13,805 nt of DNA. Origin: Candidatus Eiseniibacteriota bacterium (GTDB lineage Bacteria; Eisenbacteria; RBG-16-71-46). This document shows positions 6,910-13,805 of the stretch, one piece after another (the first letter of the stretch is position 1; the number at the start of each line of letters is the position of its first letter). Below the pieces are notes generated by a model, which saw only the letters and a program-made list of their open reading frames with translations, made no database searches and was not told the origin of the DNA. The position numbers and the translations under genes were made by a program. The DNA lies in assembly GCA_005893365.1 (NCBI GenBank), contig VBPB01000091.1, forward strand, positions 21,305 through 35,109. The letters are read 5' to 3'.

Positions 6910-8643
6910 CGGGATCTCGAAGCGGAACGTACTGCCCTCGCCCACGCGGCTCTGCACCGAGACCTCGCCGTCGTGGAGCCCGATGATGTGCTTCACGATC
7001 GAGAGGCCGAGCCCGGTGCCCCCCTTCTCGCGCGAGCGCGCCTTGTCCACCCGGTAGAAGCGCTCGAACACGCGCGACCGTTCCTCGGCGGGGATGCCGG
7101 AGCCGGTGTCGCTCACCTCGCACCACGCCGACCCCTCGGCCTCGCCGAGCCGGACCGTCACGCCGCCGCGCTCGGTGTACTTGACCGCGTTGTCGAGCAG
7201 GTTGGCCACCACCTGCTCGAGCCGCACGCGGTCGGCGGTGACCGCCAGGGCCGGGCCGGGCGCTACCTCCAGCGTGAGGCCGGCCTGCCGGGCCCGCGCG
7301 CGGAATCCCGCCGCCTGCCGCTCGACCAACTCTCTCAGATTCAGCGGTTCGCGGTGGAGCGTGGCCCCGGGACGCTCCAGCGTGGCGAGCACCAATAGAT
7401 CTTCCGCCAGGGCCTCGAGCCGCACCGCCTGGTCGCGGATGACGCGCACGAACCCCTCGCGGCGCTCGGCGTCCTCGAGGCCGCCGTCCAGCAGCGTCTC
7501 GGCGTAGCCGCGCAGCGAGGTGAGCGGCGTGCGCAGTTCGTGCGAGACGTTGGCCACGAAGTCCTGTCGCACGCGGTCGAGCCGCTCGGACTCCGAGAGG
7601 TCGTGCAGCACGACCAGCACCGAGCGGCCGCCGCCGGCGGGCAGCGGGGTGGCGGTCGCGTGGACCGGGCGCTGGGCCGCGGCCCACAGGCGCAGGTCGG
7701 CCTCCACCGGCCGGTCCTCGCGCCGGGCCCGGGCGATCAGCTCGTCCAGCTCGGGCACGCGCGCGAACTCGCGCAGCGCGGTGCCGGGGGCGGCCGGCAT
7801 CGGCATGCCGAGCAGCTCCGCGAACCCGCGGTTCATGCGGGCGACGCGTGCGTGATCGTCCACCAGCGCCACGCCGTCGCTCATGTGGGCGAGGATGGCT
7901 TCGCGCTCGTCGCGCTCGCGCTCCAGCGCGTCGAGCCGGGCCCGGCCCTGTTCGGCCATGTGATTGACCGCGTGGCCGAGCCGGCCCAGCTCGTCGGCGG
8001 GGATCTCGCGGGCCCGCGCCGCGGGGTCGCCGGCCGCGAGCCGGTGCGCCACCGACTCCAGCTCGGCGATGCGGCCGGAGTGGCGACCCACCGCCCACAG
8101 CAGCAGCGGCAGGGTGAGCAGGAGTGCCGCCAGCGCCACCCAGAGCGAGAGGCGGAGCAGCGCGGCCGCCATCGCGGCGGCCACGGTGAGCGGCTCGGCG
8201 AGGCGCAGCACCGCCACCTCGCGTCCCGCCGGGGCCGGCACGGCCACGTAGACCAGGTCGAGCCCCAGCGTGGCGCTGCGGCGCACGGCCTGGCCCACCC
8301 GTCCCGCCAGGGCGGCGGCCATCTCGGGCCGATGCGCGTGGTTCTCGACCTCGGCGATGCGGTCGCGCTCGACCTGCGAGTCGCCCAGCACGCGCCCGGC
8401 GCGGTCCATGAGCGTGACGCGGAAGGCCAGCTCGTCGCCCAGCCGGTCCGCCAGCGAGTCCCAATCGGCGACGGCCGGCAACCGCGCGGCGGCGGGCAGG
8501 GCCGCGTGCTGCAGGGTCTCCTCGCTCTCGCGCAGCGCCCAGGCCCGCTGCTGCCGGAAGGCGAGCAGCGTGACGACCGCGAGCGCCGCGAGCAGCACCA
8601 GCGCCTGGACGAGGAAGAGCCTGAGCCGGATCGAGGGGGTCAT
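6889..8643 (-). CDS. phoR: PhoR, phosphate-responsive sensor histidine kinase
   Basis: This 584-residue membrane histidine kinase has two transmembrane segments (about 8-28 and 160-184) flanking a periplasmic domain of about 130 residues, then HAMP (about 185-238), PAS (about 245-350), HisKA with SHELRTP (phospho-acceptor H368) and the ATPase domain. The ATPase boxes are complete: N box NLLDNAVKY (481-489), G1 DTGSGIP (512-518), F box FERFYR (527-532) and G2 GGTGLGLSI (541-549). This is the long PhoR form with a true periplasmic domain, unlike the roughly 430-residue E. coli protein. It phosphorylates PhoB when phosphate is scarce and is held in check by PhoU and the Pst complex. phoB lies 40 bp upstream. 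The ATG at 8643 starts the first membrane helix. Its Shine-Dalgarno is weak (GGCGGGA). Confidence 0.93.
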   Translation of the reverse strand: MTPSIRLRLFLVQALVLLAALAVVTLLAFRQQRAWALRESEETLQHAALPAAARLPAVADWDSLADRLGDELAFRVTLMDRAGRVLGDSQVERDRIAEVENHAHRPEMAAALAGRVGQAVRRSATLGLDLVYVAVPAPAGREVAVLRLAEPLTVAAAMAAALLRLSLWVALAALLLTLPLLLWAVGRHSGRIAELESVAHRLAAGDPAARAREIPADELGRLGHAVNHMAEQGRARLDALERERDEREAILAHMSDGVALVDDHARVARMNRGFAELLGMPMPAAPGTALREFARVPELDELIARARREDRPVEADLRLWAAAQRPVHATATPLPAGGGRSVLVVLHDLSESERLDRVRQDFVANVSHELRTPLTSLRGYAETLLDGGLEDAERREGFVRVIRDQAVRLEALAEDLLVLATLERPGATLHREPLNLRELVERQAAGFRARARQAGLTLEVAPGPALAVTADRVRLEQVVANLLDNAVKYTERGGVTVRLGEAEGSAWCEVSDTGSGIPAEERSRVFERFYRVDKARSREKGGTGLGLSIVKHIIGLHDGEVSVQSRVGEGSTFRFEIPRAPADA

Positions 8644-8683
8644 GTCGTCCCGCCGCGGCCGGCCGGCGGGCCGGGGTCGTTCC

Positions 8684-9397
<714 letters not shown>

Positions 9398-9447
9398 GAC
9401 CTTACTCCGGCATGGGGGCACGCGGGGTGCGGCGCGGATGCGCGCCC

Positions 9448-9477
9448 ATGCTACGGGGCGCCGGAACGGACGGTCAA
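9448..9477 (-). promoter_or_regulatory. Sigma-70-type promoter of phoB
   Basis: On the minus strand TTGACC (-35, 9472-9477) is separated by 18 bases from TAGCAT (-10, 9448-9453). Transcription would begin near 9441, giving a leader of about 44 nt before the GTG start at 9397. The -35 is embedded in the 10-bp element GGCGATTGAC, which also occurs facing the amidase gene. A recognisable -35 is unlike a strictly PhoB-dependent promoter, where the Pho box replaces it, so at least basal expression of phoB seems likely. Confidence 0.6.
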
Positions 9478-9521
9478 TCGCCCGCCGGTTCGCCCGCCGG
9501 TTCGAGTGGCCGGCGATTGAC
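9473..9521. promoter_or_regulatory. Inverted 10-bp elements flanking a 12-bp tandem repeat between phoB and the amidase gene
   Basis: GTCAATCGCC at 9473-9482 and its exact reverse complement GGCGATTGAC at 9512-9521 are separated by 29 bp. Each contains a TTGAC that reads outward as a -35 hexamer, toward phoB on the left and toward the amidase on the right (TTGACG at 9517-9522, with a weak GAGGAT -10 after 17 bases). Between them CGCCCGCCGGTT is perfectly repeated in tandem (9479-9490 and 9491-9502). The layout looks like a shared control region for two divergent promoters. The binding protein is unknown. Confidence 0.55.
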
Positions 9522-9575
9522 GAGCCGGCGGCCTGCGGCGAGGATGTCCGGCCTGGCCCCCAGGGAGGCGTGCGG

Positions 9576-9969
9576 ATGAGCCGGACCGAGACCCAGGACA
9601 TTCTGATCGATCGCCTGCGCGCCAACCTGCGCGAGGCGGGCATCCCGCTCGACGCGGGCGACCTCGAGCGCGTCGTCGAGACCGGCATGCTGCAGAACGT
9701 GCTGGCCTTCGAGGCGCTGGAGGCCGAAGTCCCCGGCGATCAGCTGCCGGACTATCTCAAGAGTCGCGGGCCGGAGGGGCACTGGCCCGAGCCCGAGGCC
9801 CGCGCCATCGCCGCGCCATCGCCGGACCCTCGCGGGGTGGCCGCGGCAGGCACCGACTCCATCGCGGCGATCGCCCCGCACCTCCGGGCCCGCAAGGTCT
9901 CATCGGTCGCGCTGACGAAGCGGGCGCTCTTGCGCATCGGCGCGCGGGACGCCGAGATCAATGCCTTAG
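9576..9969 (+). pseudogene. N-terminal fragment of the broken amidase-signature gene
   Basis: The original gene starts at ATG 9576, with a strong ribosome binding site (GGGAGG, 7 bases upstream). The first roughly 90 residues (MSRTETQDILIDRLRANLRE onward) are helical, unrecognised and longer than a typical amidase N-terminus. Residues about 95-130 are a normal amidase start (DSIAAIAPHLRARKVSSVALTKRALLRIGARDAEINA). Homology ends at 9965. Continuing in this frame gives nonsense that happens to stay open to 11732 because of GC bias. The continuation of the amidase is in the next frame from 9970, where a TAG at 9967-9969 blocks it. About 20 residues expected between INA and the glycine-rich lysine loop are absent, so the lesion looks like a short out-of-frame deletion, or an assembly error. 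Confidence 0.72.
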
Positions 9970-10035
9970 ATCGAGGCGGGGCGGTATCGCGGGCCGCTCC
10001 ACGGCATTCCGGTCGCCATCAAGGACCTGCTGGCG

Positions 10036-11139
10036 ATGCGCGGCACACCGACCACCGCGGGCTCGAAGATCCTCGCCGACCGGCCCGCCGACGTGGACGC
10101 CGAGGCGGTGGCTCGGCTCGAGCGTGCGGGGGCGATCATCATCGGCAAGACGCGCATGCCGGAGTTCGCCTACTCGCCGGGCTCCAACAATCCCCACTAC
10201 GGCCCCACACGCAATCCCCACGACCTGAGCCGCGACGCGGGCGGATCGAGCAGCGGCTCGGGGGCCGCCGTCGCCGACGGCATGGTGTTCGCGGCGCTGG
10301 GCAGCGACACCGGCGGCTCGATCCGCATCCCGGGAGCCCTGTGCGGCATCGTCGGGTTCAAGCCGACGTTCGGGCGCGTGAGCTTGGATGGGGCGGTGCC
10401 GCTCTCGTGGTCGCTCGACCATCTGGGACCGATGACCCGCTCGGTGACCGACGCGGCACTCGTGCTGGAGGCCATCGCCGGGCACGACCCGAAGGACCCG
10501 CGCACCCGCGCCGTGCCGGTGCCGCCATACCTGGCGGCGCTGAACGACGGTGTCCGCGGCCTGCGCATCGGCGTGCTCGGCGACGATGGGGCCGGCGAGC
10601 CGCTCGGGACCTCCGAGGTGGAGGCCGCCTGGCGAGCGGGGCTCCAGGCGCTCGCGGCCGGGGGAGCGGAGTTGGTCCCGGTCGATCTCCCGGCGATGGC
10701 CGAGATGCGGGTGGTCAACTACGCGCTGCTGGCGGTGGAGGCGGCGGTCTTCCACCGGCGCTGGCTGAGCGAGCGGGCCGCCGACTACGGCGAGTTCGCG
10801 CGCCTCCGGCTGCTCGCCGCCCACGCCTTCGCGCCCGACGCCATGATCCGTGCCCAGCAGGCGCGCGCCGCCCTGCGCGCGGCCACCGCGGCGCGCTGCG
10901 CCGAGCTGGATCTCTTGAGCACGCCGACCATGCCCGATATCGCCCCACCGCTCGGCGTGCCCGCGCCCACGCGGTTCACCGCCCCGTTCAACTTCCTCGG
11001 CTGGCCGGCGCTGACGCTGCCGGTCGGCCGGACCCGAGCGGGCCTCCCGCTCGCGATGCAGCTGGTGGGCCGACCGTGGGACGAGGCGACGGTGCTGCGC
11101 GCCGGGCGGGTGGTGGAGGCGGCGACGCCGGCGGCCTGA
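10036..11139 (+). CDS. Amidase-signature family hydrolase, main part of a frameshifted gene
   Basis: This is most of an amidase (Ser-cisSer-Lys hydrolases that cleave amides, including the GatA-like and aryl-acylamidase groups). Amidase homology in this frame begins at 9970 (IEAGRYRGPLHGIPVAIKDLLA) and includes the catalytic lysine codon at 10021-10023. There is no start codon between the TAG at 9967 and the ATG at 10036. The glycine/serine signature GGSSSGSGAAVADGMVFAAL is present (10240-10299). The second serine and nucleophile region GSDTGGSIRIP and CGIVGFKPTFGRVS are also present. The C-terminus is complete and normal (FNFLGWPALTLPVGRTRAGLPLAMQLVGRPWDEATVLRAG). A protein started at 10036 would lack the catalytic lysine and could not work as an amidase, so the gene is probably dead unless the frame break is a sequencing error. 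Substrate and exact subfamily cannot be read. Confidence 0.75.
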   Translation: MRGTPTTAGSKILADRPADVDAEAVARLERAGAIIIGKTRMPEFAYSPGSNNPHYGPTRNPHDLSRDAGGSSSGSGAAVADGMVFAALGSDTGGSIRIPGALCGIVGFKPTFGRVSLDGAVPLSWSLDHLGPMTRSVTDAALVLEAIAGHDPKDPRTRAVPVPPYLAALNDGVRGLRIGVLGDDGAGEPLGTSEVEAAWRAGLQALAAGGAELVPVDLPAMAEMRVVNYALLAVEAAVFHRRWLSERAADYGEFARLRLLAAHAFAPDAMIRAQQARAALRAATAARCAELDLLSTPTMPDIAPPLGVPAPTRFTAPFNFLGWPALTLPVGRTRAGLPLAMQLVGRPWDEATVLRAGRVVEAATPAA

Positions 11140-11161
11140 GCGCCTCCGAAGCCGGCCGGCG

Positions 11162-11183
11162 GAACGCGCCCCGGGGCGCGTTC
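11162..11183. terminator. Perfect 22-bp palindrome between convergent genes, probable bidirectional terminator
   Basis: GAACGCGCCCC is followed directly by its exact mirror complement GGGGCGCGTTC, giving a 22-bp perfect palindrome that can form a very stable GC hairpin. It lies 22 bp past the amidase stop and 8 bp past the stop of the minus-strand lipoprotein gene, where both transcripts would need to end. There is no U-tract on either side, so it would be a non-canonical or stem-only terminator, or a protein-binding site. Confidence 0.55.
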
Positions 11184-11191
11184 GCCCGCCG

Positions 11192-12451
11192 CTACCGCCC
11201 GCGCCGCGTGACGCGCGCCACGCGCACGCGGCTCGTCCCGTCCTCGCGCTCGGTCCAGCACACGAGGGCGGTGCGCTCGCCGGGGGTGGCGACCCAGCCA
11301 TCGCCCGCCTGGGCGCCGAGGAACAGCCACGGCGTGAGCGAGCCGTCGGGGTCGAGCGTGCGCACCGCCACCACGCGCCGCGTGGTGTCCGCGCGCGGCG
11401 TGCCCTCGACGGCGATGAGCGTGGCGCCGCCGAGGGTCGCCAGGTGCGGGTGTCCGGGGCGTACCAGGTCGTCCGCGAGCGGGCGGCGCGCCCCCGCCAG
11501 CCCGGCGCTCGGGTGCCACGCGGCGATCCACACGCCGGCCTCGCCCGCGCCCGAGTACCATGCGTACTGGCCGCCGCCCGCGGCGTCCACCGAGAGCGCC
11601 GGTCCGTCCACCGGGCAGACCGGGAGCCGCCAGCCGTCGGCCACGACCACCGAGTCGAGCGCGAAGGAGCCGCCGCGGTCGCGCGAGATGGCGAGCGCCG
11701 GCTCGCGCCGGTCGCCCTGCTCGGCGCGGTAGGCGACCGCCACCACGCCGTCGGCGTCGCCGATCGCCGCCGGCCGGCAGCACGGACACGCCTGGCCGGT
11801 GAGCGACCGGTTGTCGGACCAGGTCGCCCCGCCGTCCCCGCTCACCGCGTAGAAGATGGAGGAGGCGTGCCCCGCGCTCTCGCCCTGGCGGACGCCCTCG
11901 CGGTGGTCCATCCAGGCGGCGAACACCCCGCCGCCCGGCAGGAACGTGACCGCCGCGAAGCCGTGATAGGTGGGCAGGGCGTCGCCGGCGTCGTCGTTGA
12001 TGACGACCGGGGCCGCGGGCGCGCGCGCCCCGACGGCGACCGCACTCGCTACCAGGTCGGCCACCAGCGGGTCGTGGCCGCGGCGCTGCGACCACACCAC
12101 CAGCAGCTCGCCGCCCGGACCGAACACCGGCAGCGGGCGGCTCTCGGCCTGCGAGGCGACGCCGCCCTCGCGCGGGTTGACGCGCAGGGGCGGGGCGAAG
12201 GTGACCCCGCTGTCGCTGGAGAGCGAGAGCCACAGGTCCTGGCCGCCCGGCCCGTTCGTCACCCAGGTGAGGGCGACGCGGCCGTGACGGTCGCTGGCCA
12301 GGGCCGCGTCGTCCGCGGTGCGGGCGATGAGGAACGACGGCGTGACCTCGCGCACCCGCGCCCAGTCGCGGGCGTCGAAACGCCCGCAGCCGGCGAGCAG
12401 TAGCGCCAGCGCCACGCCGGACCATCGCCGGCCGCCCCGTCGTCTATTCAA
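11192..12451 (-). CDS. Asp-box (BNR) repeat beta-propeller lipoprotein, sialidase-like fold
   Basis: This 419-residue predicted lipoprotein has a basic N-terminus (MNRRRGGRRW), a hydrophobic stretch and the lipobox LLAGC (Cys22). The mature part is built of repeated beta-strands with Asp-box motifs: SSDSGVTF (78-85), SGDGGATW (204-211) and SRDRGGSF (256-263). These mark a sialidase-type beta-propeller. No sialidase FRIP motif or clear arginine triad is visible, so enzyme activity should not be assumed. It carries an unusual cluster CPCCRP (222-227) and a second motif CPVDGP (279-284). The TTG start at 12451 is chosen because it gives a complete signal sequence and overlaps the upstream protease stop by 8 bases (TTGAATAG). 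The frame's further upstream extension is only a shadow of the protease gene. The protein is probably attached to the outer or inner membrane facing the periplasm or surface. Confidence 0.75.
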   Translation of the reverse strand: MNRRRGGRRWSGVALALLLAGCGRFDARDWARVREVTPSFLIARTADDAALASDRHGRVALTWVTNGPGGQDLWLSLSSDSGVTFAPPLRVNPREGGVASQAESRPLPVFGPGGELLVVWSQRRGHDPLVADLVASAVAVGARAPAAPVVINDDAGDALPTYHGFAAVTFLPGGGVFAAWMDHREGVRQGESAGHASSIFYAVSGDGGATWSDNRSLTGQACPCCRPAAIGDADGVVAVAYRAEQGDRREPALAISRDRGGSFALDSVVVADGWRLPVCPVDGPALSVDAAGGGQYAWYSGAGEAGVWIAAWHPSAGLAGARRPLADDLVRPGHPHLATLGGATLIAVEGTPRADTTRRVVAVRTLDPDGSLTPWLFLGAQAGDGWVATPGERTALVCWTEREDGTSRVRVARVTRRGR

Positions 12452-13805
12452 GTCGCACCACCCTGGCGAGCCGGGGGCCGTCCGGCCCCTCGCAGCGCAC
12501 GAAGTAGAGGCCCGGCCGCACCCGCCGGCCGAGCGTGTCGAGCCCATCCCATTCCAGGCTGCCCATTCTGCCATCGAGGACGCCGCGACGCACCACCCGC
12601 CCGGCCACGTCGAGGATGACCACCGGCGCCCCGGGCGGGCCGGTGATCCGGGTCGCGGCGCGGAACGGATCGGGCGTGGCCGCGAGCCGGGCGGCCGACG
12701 GCGCGTGCCGCGGGGCCGCCACCGGGGCCGCGCGGCGCACCGGGCCCAGCACCGTGAACCCGAAGCGCGCCTGGTCGGGCGGTGCACACGTGGAGTCGGC
12801 GACCCGGGCGATGTAGCCGCGCAGCGTGAACGAGCGGTCGTCCTGGGCGATGACCTCGGCCCAGGGCGTGAAGTAGGGCAGGGCGAGATCGCCGCGCATC
12901 GTGAACGTGCCGCCCACCCGCGGCCACACGCGCACCGGCGGCACGAACGAGTCGGGCAGGACCACCGTCGTGGTGACGGCGATGAACTCGACGCGCACCG
13001 GGCCCGCGAGTCGCTCCATCGCCGCCGGCCCCGGCTCGCCCAGGCGCAGCGTGCCCAAGCCGGCGCCGGTGAACGTGGCGCCCGCCACCTCGTCGTGCCA
13101 GATGCCGAGCGTGGGATCCACCGCGCGCAGAGCGGCCGCCGCGTCGAGCCGTCCCCAGCCGGTCTCCTGGTCGGGCCCGGCGGGCGGCAGGTCGTCGGCG
13201 CTCTCGCGCAGCAGGTGCTGGAAGTCGGTGTCCATCAGCTCGGGCCGCGCGGCCGCCAGCAGGCCGACGGTGCCGGTGGCGAACGGGGCCGCGAACGACG
13301 TGCCCGAGAGCATGATGTAGCCGGGACGGATGATGCCGAGCGGCGTGGGGTAGGTCATCCAGGTGCTCCAGATGTCGACTCCCGGGGCGAGCAGGTCGAG
13401 ACCGGGACCGTACGACGACCAGCTGGCGCGCTGGTCCCACGCGTCGCTCGCGCCGACCTGGATGCCGAGCCCGTCGGCCGCGTACGCCGCCGGGTATTGC
13501 GGCAGCGGGCCATCGAAGTACCCGCGGTTGCCGGCCGCCGCGACCACGACGCAGCCGTGGGTGATGGCCTCCTGCATGGCCAGCCGCTCGAGCCGGCTCG
13601 GGCCGCCGCCCGCGAACGAGAGGTTCATGGCCCGGGCGCCGACGCGCGTCGCGTAGAGCATGGCGCGCGCGATGTCGAACGAGGTCGCGGTGTTGGCGTG
13701 GCCGGACGCGATCTTGATGGGCACCAGATGACAGCCGGGATTGGCGCCGCCGTCGCCGCCGCACACGCCGGCGATGCCGAGCGAGTCGAAGTGGGCCCCC
13801 TCGTT
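12444..13805 (-). CDS. Secreted subtilisin-like serine protease with FlgD-like C-terminal module (N-terminus beyond window edge)
   Basis: The last 453 residues of a peptidase S8 protein are visible, and the frame is open to the window edge. The oxyanion-hole Asn is in VVVAAAGNRGYF. The nucleophile Ser is in LSGTSFAAPFATG (codon 13296-13298). WSSYGPGLDLLAPGVDIWS is also typical of S8. The catalytic Asp lies outside the window. The expected catalytic-His region reads EGAHFDSLGIAGV instead of HGT-(H/S)-VAG. After the protease domain comes a beta-rich region of about 170 residues. The final roughly 75 residues (ATPDPFRAATRITGP, DVAGRVVRRG, LEWDGLDTLGRRVRPGLYFVR) form a FlgD-like Ig module, often seen at the end of secreted proteins in FCB-type bacteria and possibly a sorting or anchoring tail. 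The stop codon overlaps the start of the lipoprotein gene. The fifteen residues after the edge include no plausible start. Confidence 0.87.
   Translation of the reverse strand, partial: NEGAHFDSLGIAGVCGGDGGANPGCHLVPIKIASGHANTATSFDIARAMLYATRVGARAMNLSFAGGGPSRLERLAMQEAITHGCVVVAAAGNRGYFDGPLPQYPAAYAADGLGIQVGASDAWDQRASWSSYGPGLDLLAPGVDIWSTWMTYPTPLGIIRPGYIMLSGTSFAAPFATGTVGLLAAARPELMDTDFQHLLRESADDLPPAGPDQETGWGRLDAAAALRAVDPTLGIWHDEVAGATFTGAGLGTLRLGEPGPAAMERLAGPVRVEFIAVTTTVVLPDSFVPPVRVWPRVGGTFTMRGDLALPYFTPWAEVIAQDDRSFTLRGYIARVADSTCAPPDQARFGFTVLGPVRRAAPVAAPRHAPSAARLAATPDPFRAATRITGPPGAPVVILDVAGRVVRRGVLDGRMGSLEWDGLDTLGRRVRPGLYFVRCEGPDGPRLARVVRLE

Noticed and set aside
5511..6986. A 491-codon open frame on the plus strand opposite the porin, and similar long open frames opposite pst, phoR and phoB
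   Set aside because: They mirror real minus-strand genes, have Arg/Gly/Ala-rich low-complexity translations and no family motifs. They are by-products of high GC content.
9438..11732. A single 764-codon plus-strand protein
   Set aside because: Only codons from 9576 to about 9965 look like protein. Beyond that the frame is nonsense over the amidase, which continues in a different frame, and then over the opposite-strand lipoprotein.
11192..12451. Annotation of the propeller lipoprotein as an active exo-alpha-sialidase
   Set aside because: Asp-boxes show the fold only. I cannot see the FRIP motif or a clear catalytic Arg/Tyr/Glu set.

Overview
The window is very GC-rich, with dense, tightly packed genes. 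It contains an outer-membrane porin, a predicted lipoprotein and a secreted subtilase, so the organism is a Gram-negative (diderm) bacterium. The subtilase ends in a FlgD-like C-terminal module (DVAGRVVRRG ... GRRVRPGLYFVR), a style common in the FCB group and especially in GC-rich Candidatus Eisenbacteria-type genomes. That placement is an inference from style and composition, not from a marker gene.

Layout. (1) 1-933: a divergent pair, a cupin-domain gene on the minus strand that runs off the left edge and a MarR-family regulator on the plus strand. The short AT-rich gap between them holds two 15-bp near-identical palindromes, and one lies inside a consensus-like promoter for the cupin. (2) 949-9397, all minus strand: a complete phosphate-starvation locus in the transcription order phoB, phoR, porin, pstS, pstC, pstA, pstB, phoU. 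Gaps are short or genes overlap, except for about 200 bp between phoR and the porin, where a 30-bp unit that includes the phoR stop codon is tandemly duplicated. (3) 9398-9575: a divergent control region with a good sigma-70-type promoter for phoB. A 10-bp sequence covers its -35 element and recurs in mirror orientation toward the plus-strand gene, and a 12-bp tandem repeat lies between the two copies. (4) 9576-11139: a plus-strand amidase-signature gene broken by a frame change and an apparent small deletion just before the catalytic lysine. (5) 11192-13805, minus strand: a partial secreted subtilisin-like protease followed, with overlapping codons, by an Asp-box (BNR) repeat lipoprotein. A perfect 22-bp palindrome separates this pair from the amidase.

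How the genes work together. PstS captures phosphate in the periplasm, PstC and PstA form the channel, PstB hydrolyses ATP, and PhoU connects transporter state to the sensor kinase PhoR, which phosphorylates PhoB. The porin between phoR and pstS probably brings phosphate or other anions across the outer membrane, so one block covers the path from outer membrane to regulator. The flanking genes have no evident functional link to phosphate. I found no convincing new multi-gene system. The parts most worth a second look are the two divergent regulatory regions, the broken amidase, the tandem duplication at the phoR stop and the unusual histidine region of the subtilase.
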